From Psoroptes ovis (Eukaryota; Arthropoda; Arachnida; Sarcoptiformes; Psoroptidae), in NCBI GenBank assembly GCA_002943765.1, contig PQWQ01000015.1:1-64000 (forward strand): 64,000 nt of DNA. The letters are read 5' to 3'. This document shows, in pieces, positions 58,700 through 64,000 of the stretch. Below the pieces are notes generated by a model. The model was not told the DNA's origin. It worked only from the letters and a program-made list of their open reading frames with translations, and made no database searches. Position 1 is the first letter of the stretch, and each line of letters opens with the position of its first letter. Position numbers and translations under genes: made by a program.

Positions 58700-61600
58700 A
58701 TCTATCTATCATTTTTTCGGATTCACATTCACATTTCAAATAATAATAAACAATGAAAATATATTTGAAAAATGACGCCCAAATCATTTTCTCTCAATTA
58801 TTTTTTTCGGCTAAAAAATTTATTTTGAAATACAATCATCTCTCTCTCATATATCTATCTATCTCTTCTTTACTGATTTCTATTTGTTACTGTTGTTTGT
58901 TGGTGTTTGTTTGTTTGTCAATTTCAAACATTCTCATCGGTTATTTTATTTCATTTTATTTTATTATTCACAATTCAAGTATTATTTCATTCATAAAAGG
59001 AAAACGAAATATTAAGTGTGCAATATACACACATATACAGACACACAGAAATAAAAGATATTTCTTATGAATGGTTGCTTGATTACATTATTATCAAAAT
59101 GTATTTTACAAGTATATACATTACGTTCGATACCATGACTACAATCATCGTATTGATTCATTCATCAGCCTAATTCATTCATTAATTTCATTGAATAAAT
59201 ATTTCATTGTACTGATATTGTCATATTGTGTCACCAAATTGATATCAAAACAATACCAAAAGTACAAATATCAATGTATTAGTCATAGCGAAAAATGAGG
59301 TGTAAATTTATGATTTATGATGAATTATATTGAAATTCTTCCGTTTGATGTAATCCTAATCAAAAATAATAACAATTGTTGATTTTCCATCAACCTTTGG
59401 TTACCTGGACTACAGACACCATTATTTCAAATTAATTAATGAACCCATTTTGAAAAATCGTCTCGAATAAATACAATGTGTTTCGGTTGTAGCAATATTT
59501 ATGGAATTTTTCTCGGTTTTTCTCTTCTTCAAACGATAATTCTGGAGCCAATGATAACTAGAGAAAATTCTAGACAAAATGATCTCAATTTCATTGATCT
59601 TTCATTTTGTTTTTGATGGAAATTTTATTTATTTAAAGATTATTATAATTATAACAAACATAATTTAATCCTTTATTATCGGCTATACAACAATAATACA
59701 ATAAAAACGAAAATATCGTTTGATAATTGATATATTTTTCAACCGTATATATATCTCATTTCATTGTTTTGTAAATTGATATGTCAACATTTTTATTTGT
59801 TCAGTATTTAATCATTATTATTATTTTAACATTCAGACTATTAAAATAATCATTATTGTTGTTATTATTATTACAATGTTTCGTTGATAATACAATTTAA
59901 CACTAAATTTAGTACCTACAACAATCGACTAAATCTATTTTTTGATAGATGAAAAAAAAAATGGAAAATTTTTCAAATTTTCCAAATTTTTAGTCACAAT
60001 TTTTTTTTTCGTTTTGGATCCAGTAGTAATGATGATTATATAATCATAATAATAATGAAGATAATAAACTTTAATTTCTTGTCAAAAAGAAAAAAAATGT
60101 AATTATATTTTTTCCATGGAAAAATATTAATAATAATGAATAAATAATAAATGAATAAATTGATTAATCTATTTGAAATCAATGAATCGATTTGATCACG
60201 AATCTTGCCATTATTTATTTATTTTTATTTCATTATTTCATTTAATTTAGTTACTAAATTTAGTTATGAACACACACATATATTTTGATTTATTTTAATT
60301 TCGAGAATTTTTCCATATTTCATTTAATATTTCTCTCACATTTTTTTTTTTGATCATTCGTTTGATTATGATCATTATTAACAGTAAAACATGGTAAAAC
60401 AACAACAGCAGCAACAGCAAACAACAATCATTCATATTGACCGGATTAAATCCGAGATTTGTGATGGTAAATCAAATGGAAAAATAATTTAAAAATTGGA
60501 AATGTGTTGGGCATCATGAAGAAGTACGAAAAAAAAATTCCATACACACTTCAATTCACAAGACACATCCAAATAACACCAATATAAATCAATCAATGAT
60601 TTAGAGGTTATGCCATGATGGAAAATATTGGTCGAAAATAAAAAAATTAGGACAAGTCAAAAAATAGACATTTTTTAATGAGTCAAATTCTACCAAAAGT
60701 TTTCATTATTTTGGGGTTATTTTTTGATTAAATTTTCAATCAAAATCTATATTGGAAAATTCTGTTGATTTCCCACAAGTACAAACACACACATACATGC
60801 CAAGATGCACTAACCCATTACCTAAAAATAACCCTTCAATAGCAAAACTCTATTCTTTGATTGGTATAAGGTAGAAACCTCAAAGAAAATTCAAAGAAAA
60901 ATCAATGAATCAATTACCCAAAGGGTATGTTTTTTATTGTTTGATGACCAAACGTTATGCTCTGGTTGTGTTGTGTCATTGTACAATTATCATTATTTTT
61001 TTATATTTTTGCCGATATTTGTCTTCAAACAATTTGTAATTTGTAATTCAAAGAAATAAAAATTATCATCAAACATAAATATTTGAAATCAAATATTGAA
61101 TTTCATATTTTTCTAAATTTGTCGGTATTTCATTGATTCATTGGGCATTATTTGTCTTGCCATTTATAAAATCAAACAGTTTCCGGGCATAATATTGTAA
61201 ACATACACACACACACACATTGGATTCATTCGCCCGAAAATTCATTATGATAATAATCAATCGATTATTTAGACTGAATGTAGACAGCAAACAACAACAA
61301 CAACAAACGACGGACAAAAAACGATGAGAAAATGTTTATGAATCATCCGAAAAATTGCCGAAAATAATCAAGAAAAGATATATCGAAGATATAAATTAGA
61401 AAAAAAAATTATTAGACGATTAAACTATTTTGTTTTCTTAATAATTATATGGATCGATAAAAAAATTTTAAAAAAAATAATGAATGAATCAATGGAAATG
61501 GCAGAAAATAATTATAATCATGGAATTAATTTCAAATTTATCGAAATGATTGATTGATCTGATCGGATTTGATTTATTTATTTTGAAATGTACAACAGTA

Positions 61601-62980
61601 ATTCTCTCTCTCTCTCAGTATGCTACATGTAGTCTCTGTATATAATTCGTTATTTCAAATTCATCGATTATCCAAAATTATTCATTGAATTTTTAATTTC
61701 CATAAAATTTTCGAGATTAAAAAAATTCAATTGTTTTTGTTCAGTAATAATAATAATAATAAGAGATTTTGTTTATTTATAAATAAATAAATGAAAAATT
61801 AAAAAAAAAAAAAATAAAAATAAAGTCTAATCCTTTCAAATTCAATCAATGTATTTTGATATGAAAAATATCAAAAAATGAATTGAATTGATTGGAATGG
61901 AATCGATTCAAAAGAGCAGAGCACAAAATAAGATCAAAATGTTTTTTTGCTGGTTTCGCATACGAATTTCGTTAATTTCTTTGATTTTTCTTTCAATTTG
62001 AAATTATCAAAATTTATTTTTGGATTTCAAATTAAATGGAAGAAATCGAAGAAAATCAAAATCAAAGAAAATCAAATCTTAAGACAATTTTTTGATTAGA
62101 TTTTTTTTTTGATTTATTTCTAAATGTGTCATGCGTTAGTGTATTTGTGGAGGCATACAAGTATTTTTCTTTCAAAAATATTCATTCATTCATTCATAAG
62201 TTTTTTTTTGATAGAGTTTACTATATCATTGACATATGATGATGATGTATTAAAGTCTTCAGCAAGTCAGACATTCGTTCGTTCGTTCATTCATTTCATT
62301 AAATAATAATGATGAATTGATACTGATGGTGGGTGAATAGTGTAACGAATCACACATAGGGGTCAATCGGAAATTGTTTTTTTGAATAAATTCATTTTCG
62401 CTTCGAATGAAAAATGTATTTCAATTTGTCAAATTTTTAGGGTGTTATCTTCCAAAAAGGCTATCGATGATGATAATCTTTATTATTATTATGATTATGA
62501 TTATCATCGATTTATATGGAACACGTATTTGTCAAATTTGTTTTCAAAATCAAATTTCATAATTTAATTTCTTAATTTTAAGGCAATTTTCAATCAATAA
62601 AAAATTAATCTTGTTTTTTCAAAGAATAAATATGATGAAATTTGATCATATTTGAGTAATCAATCGATTAATTTATGGTTATTTGAAGATCCATTAGGGA
62701 CAATTTGCAATCATACGATTACAATTGTATTTGGTATTTCAATAACAATTACAATCATTGATTGTAATAATTCAATTGACAATCAATCGATTATTGACAA
62801 TTGTTGCAATTGTCATCAAAAGAAAAAATGGAATAAATGGATTGAAAATTTGATGGAAAATTTCCAAAATGTCGCGCCAAAATATTGTCATTTAATAATC
62901 AATGAACAGTGTGCAAATTCAAACAATAATTAAGCACATTTTCTCATCAATAAATAACAAATAAAACTAATGTAAATAAA
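58700..62980. other. 4.3 kb gene-poor stretch
   Basis: AT-rich with ATT, ATA and AC microsatellites (for example ACAC at about 61203-61218, TAA near 61746-61761, CAACAACA near 61295). An open frame at 62652-62933 lacks an ATG start and consists of Ile, Thr and Asn runs around an imperfect palindrome (CAATTGACAATC..GACAATTG), so it is not called. No RNA gene was found. Confidence 0.4.
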
Positions 62981-62989
62981 AATGATGAA

Positions 62990-63056
62990 AAAACGCCGGC
63001 CGGCCGGCTTTTTCTTTTGCAGTGTTGTCACACTGCTTAACACCGCCAACACATTT
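62990..63056. other. GC-rich patch with palindrome and hairpin
   Basis: GCCGGCCGGCCGGC is followed 14 bp later by GCAGTGTTGTCACACTGC, a perfect 7-bp stem with a 4-base loop, and then AACACCGCCAACAC. It stands out in AT-rich DNA. It shares the string CACACTGC with the island near 29190. Function unknown. Confidence 0.35.
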
Positions 63057-64000
63057 TACAAACACACACACTCCATAAACATATCGTTGAACTTTGATGG
63101 ATAAAGTGTGTTCTCAAAGTTGATCAATCAACTCAATAAAATCAAACGAAAGAATAAAAGTTAATCATCACAAATACATGGAAAAATGCTTAGAAAAAGA
63201 TACAAATCTTTTAACGGATTCAACGATTTGAATTTTTGAACGAATTCATTTCATAAAAATGCTTGAATTTGAATTTAAATTTTCAAATCTCAAGTTTTTT
63301 AGATAGTAAATACACGTATACAACTCTATGCACTCGACAACATTTCCGTTTTTTCATTGAAAAACTATCTAATTGATGGCGCTTAGGAGGCGCCCGTAGA
63401 GCTCAAAATGCTTCAACATTTGTAAATTTCCATATAAATTGAAATAATAATTATAATGACAGGTATGGGTTGAAATATAATAAAAAATTACAACTACTAA
63501 TACAATAATACAAATTAAAGGAAATGATTGTTTCTTTTTTTCTTTGATTTTCATTGTTTTAATCAATGAAATAACAATAAAAAAAGGCATAAAAACAGGT
63601 GCAATTGCAATTCCTCAATTCATCAGTGAAGCCTAAAGAACGACAGACATAATGAATACCTGTATGAATGTTTCATTGTTGTATTTTCATCATCATCATC
63701 ATCATCGTTATTATTGCAACCTGTGTGCACAAGGTATGCATTTATTTCTGTGTGTACACAGTTTGGGTATTATCATTAGGGGAAAATTCAAAAATTAATG
63801 AAATATACAGTACATCAGTGAAGCAACAGGTGAATTAATTCTTGCCGCATATCAGTATTTGTACACAACACAATTAAACTGTTGTTCATCTCTGATTTAA
63901 TTATATTTTTACACACAAACACACACACAATATACCATTATTTGGCTAAATTTAGATTACACCACAGCTACGTACACATACACATAGATTCATTAGCAAT
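63057..64000. other. window end, no gene recognised
   Basis: AT-rich with CAT repeats (about 63688-63710) and CACA repeats near 63915. A small GC-richer motif GGCGCTTAGGAGGCGCCC is at about 63378-63395. No supported exon. Confidence 0.4.

Noticed and set aside
62652..62933. 93-codon frame near the right end
   Set aside because: No ATG start; Ile/Thr/Asn simple sequence around a palindrome.

Overview
The window looks like nuclear DNA of a small-genome arthropod, most likely an acariform (dust- or scab-mite-like) mite. This is an inference from very AT-rich DNA, short introns (often 50-90 bp), Asn/Gln homopolymers, and animal gene families including Toll, Fasciclin II and USF. No species can be fixed from sequence alone. 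Gene models below were spliced by eye at GT..AG sites, and every multi-exon model keeps its reading frame across all junctions.

Layout. Positions 1-541 hold the last two exons of an unidentified Asn-rich gene. From 0.55 to 6.6 kb there is no intact gene, only a mariner-type mini-element, a decayed exon-intron relic and a reverse-transcriptase scrap. At 6.69-9.58 kb (minus) there is an intact four-exon transposase of the animal EnSpm/CACTA-like type. Positions 15.3-20.0 kb carry a 23-exon Fasciclin II/NCAM-type adhesion receptor (5 Ig, 2 FN3, one membrane segment, PDZ ligand). It faces a USF-type bHLH-zipper gene, which shares a roughly 490 bp divergent promoter with mitochondrial GatC. After a 7.8 kb gene desert, 30.1-47.6 kb is compact. 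Eight genes alternate strand without exception: Toll-type receptor (+), COA7 (-), a coiled-coil protein (+), RBM39 (-), TMEM55/PIP4P (+), FAM210 (-), DHDDS (+) and a TXNDC5-like triple thioredoxin protein (-). Divergent pairs share promoters, and convergent pairs lie 140-400 bp apart.

Positions 47.8-51.4 kb form a 44-bp tandem satellite with higher-order duplications. Beyond it the DNA is mostly gene-poor: two more mariner-type mini-elements (52.6 and 52.9 kb), a 1.8 kb fold-back element with about 370 bp inverted ends and a broken DDE/SWIM-finger transposase remnant (55.5-57.3 kb), and one small cysteine- and alanine-rich gene with a TATA box (58.2-58.6 kb). No supported gene was found from 58.7 kb to the end.

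Functionally the genes are a housekeeping mix: mitochondrial translation and respiratory assembly (GatC, COA7, FAM210), ER and lipid functions (DHDDS, TXNDC5-like, PIP4P), RNA splicing and transcription (RBM39, USF), and two single-pass receptors (Toll, Fas2). They do not form one pathway. No clearly novel system is evident. The best leads are the satellite, the fold-back element, the candidate poison exon in RBM39, the modified Toll and Fas2 domains, and the repeated motif in the Usf/GatC promoter.
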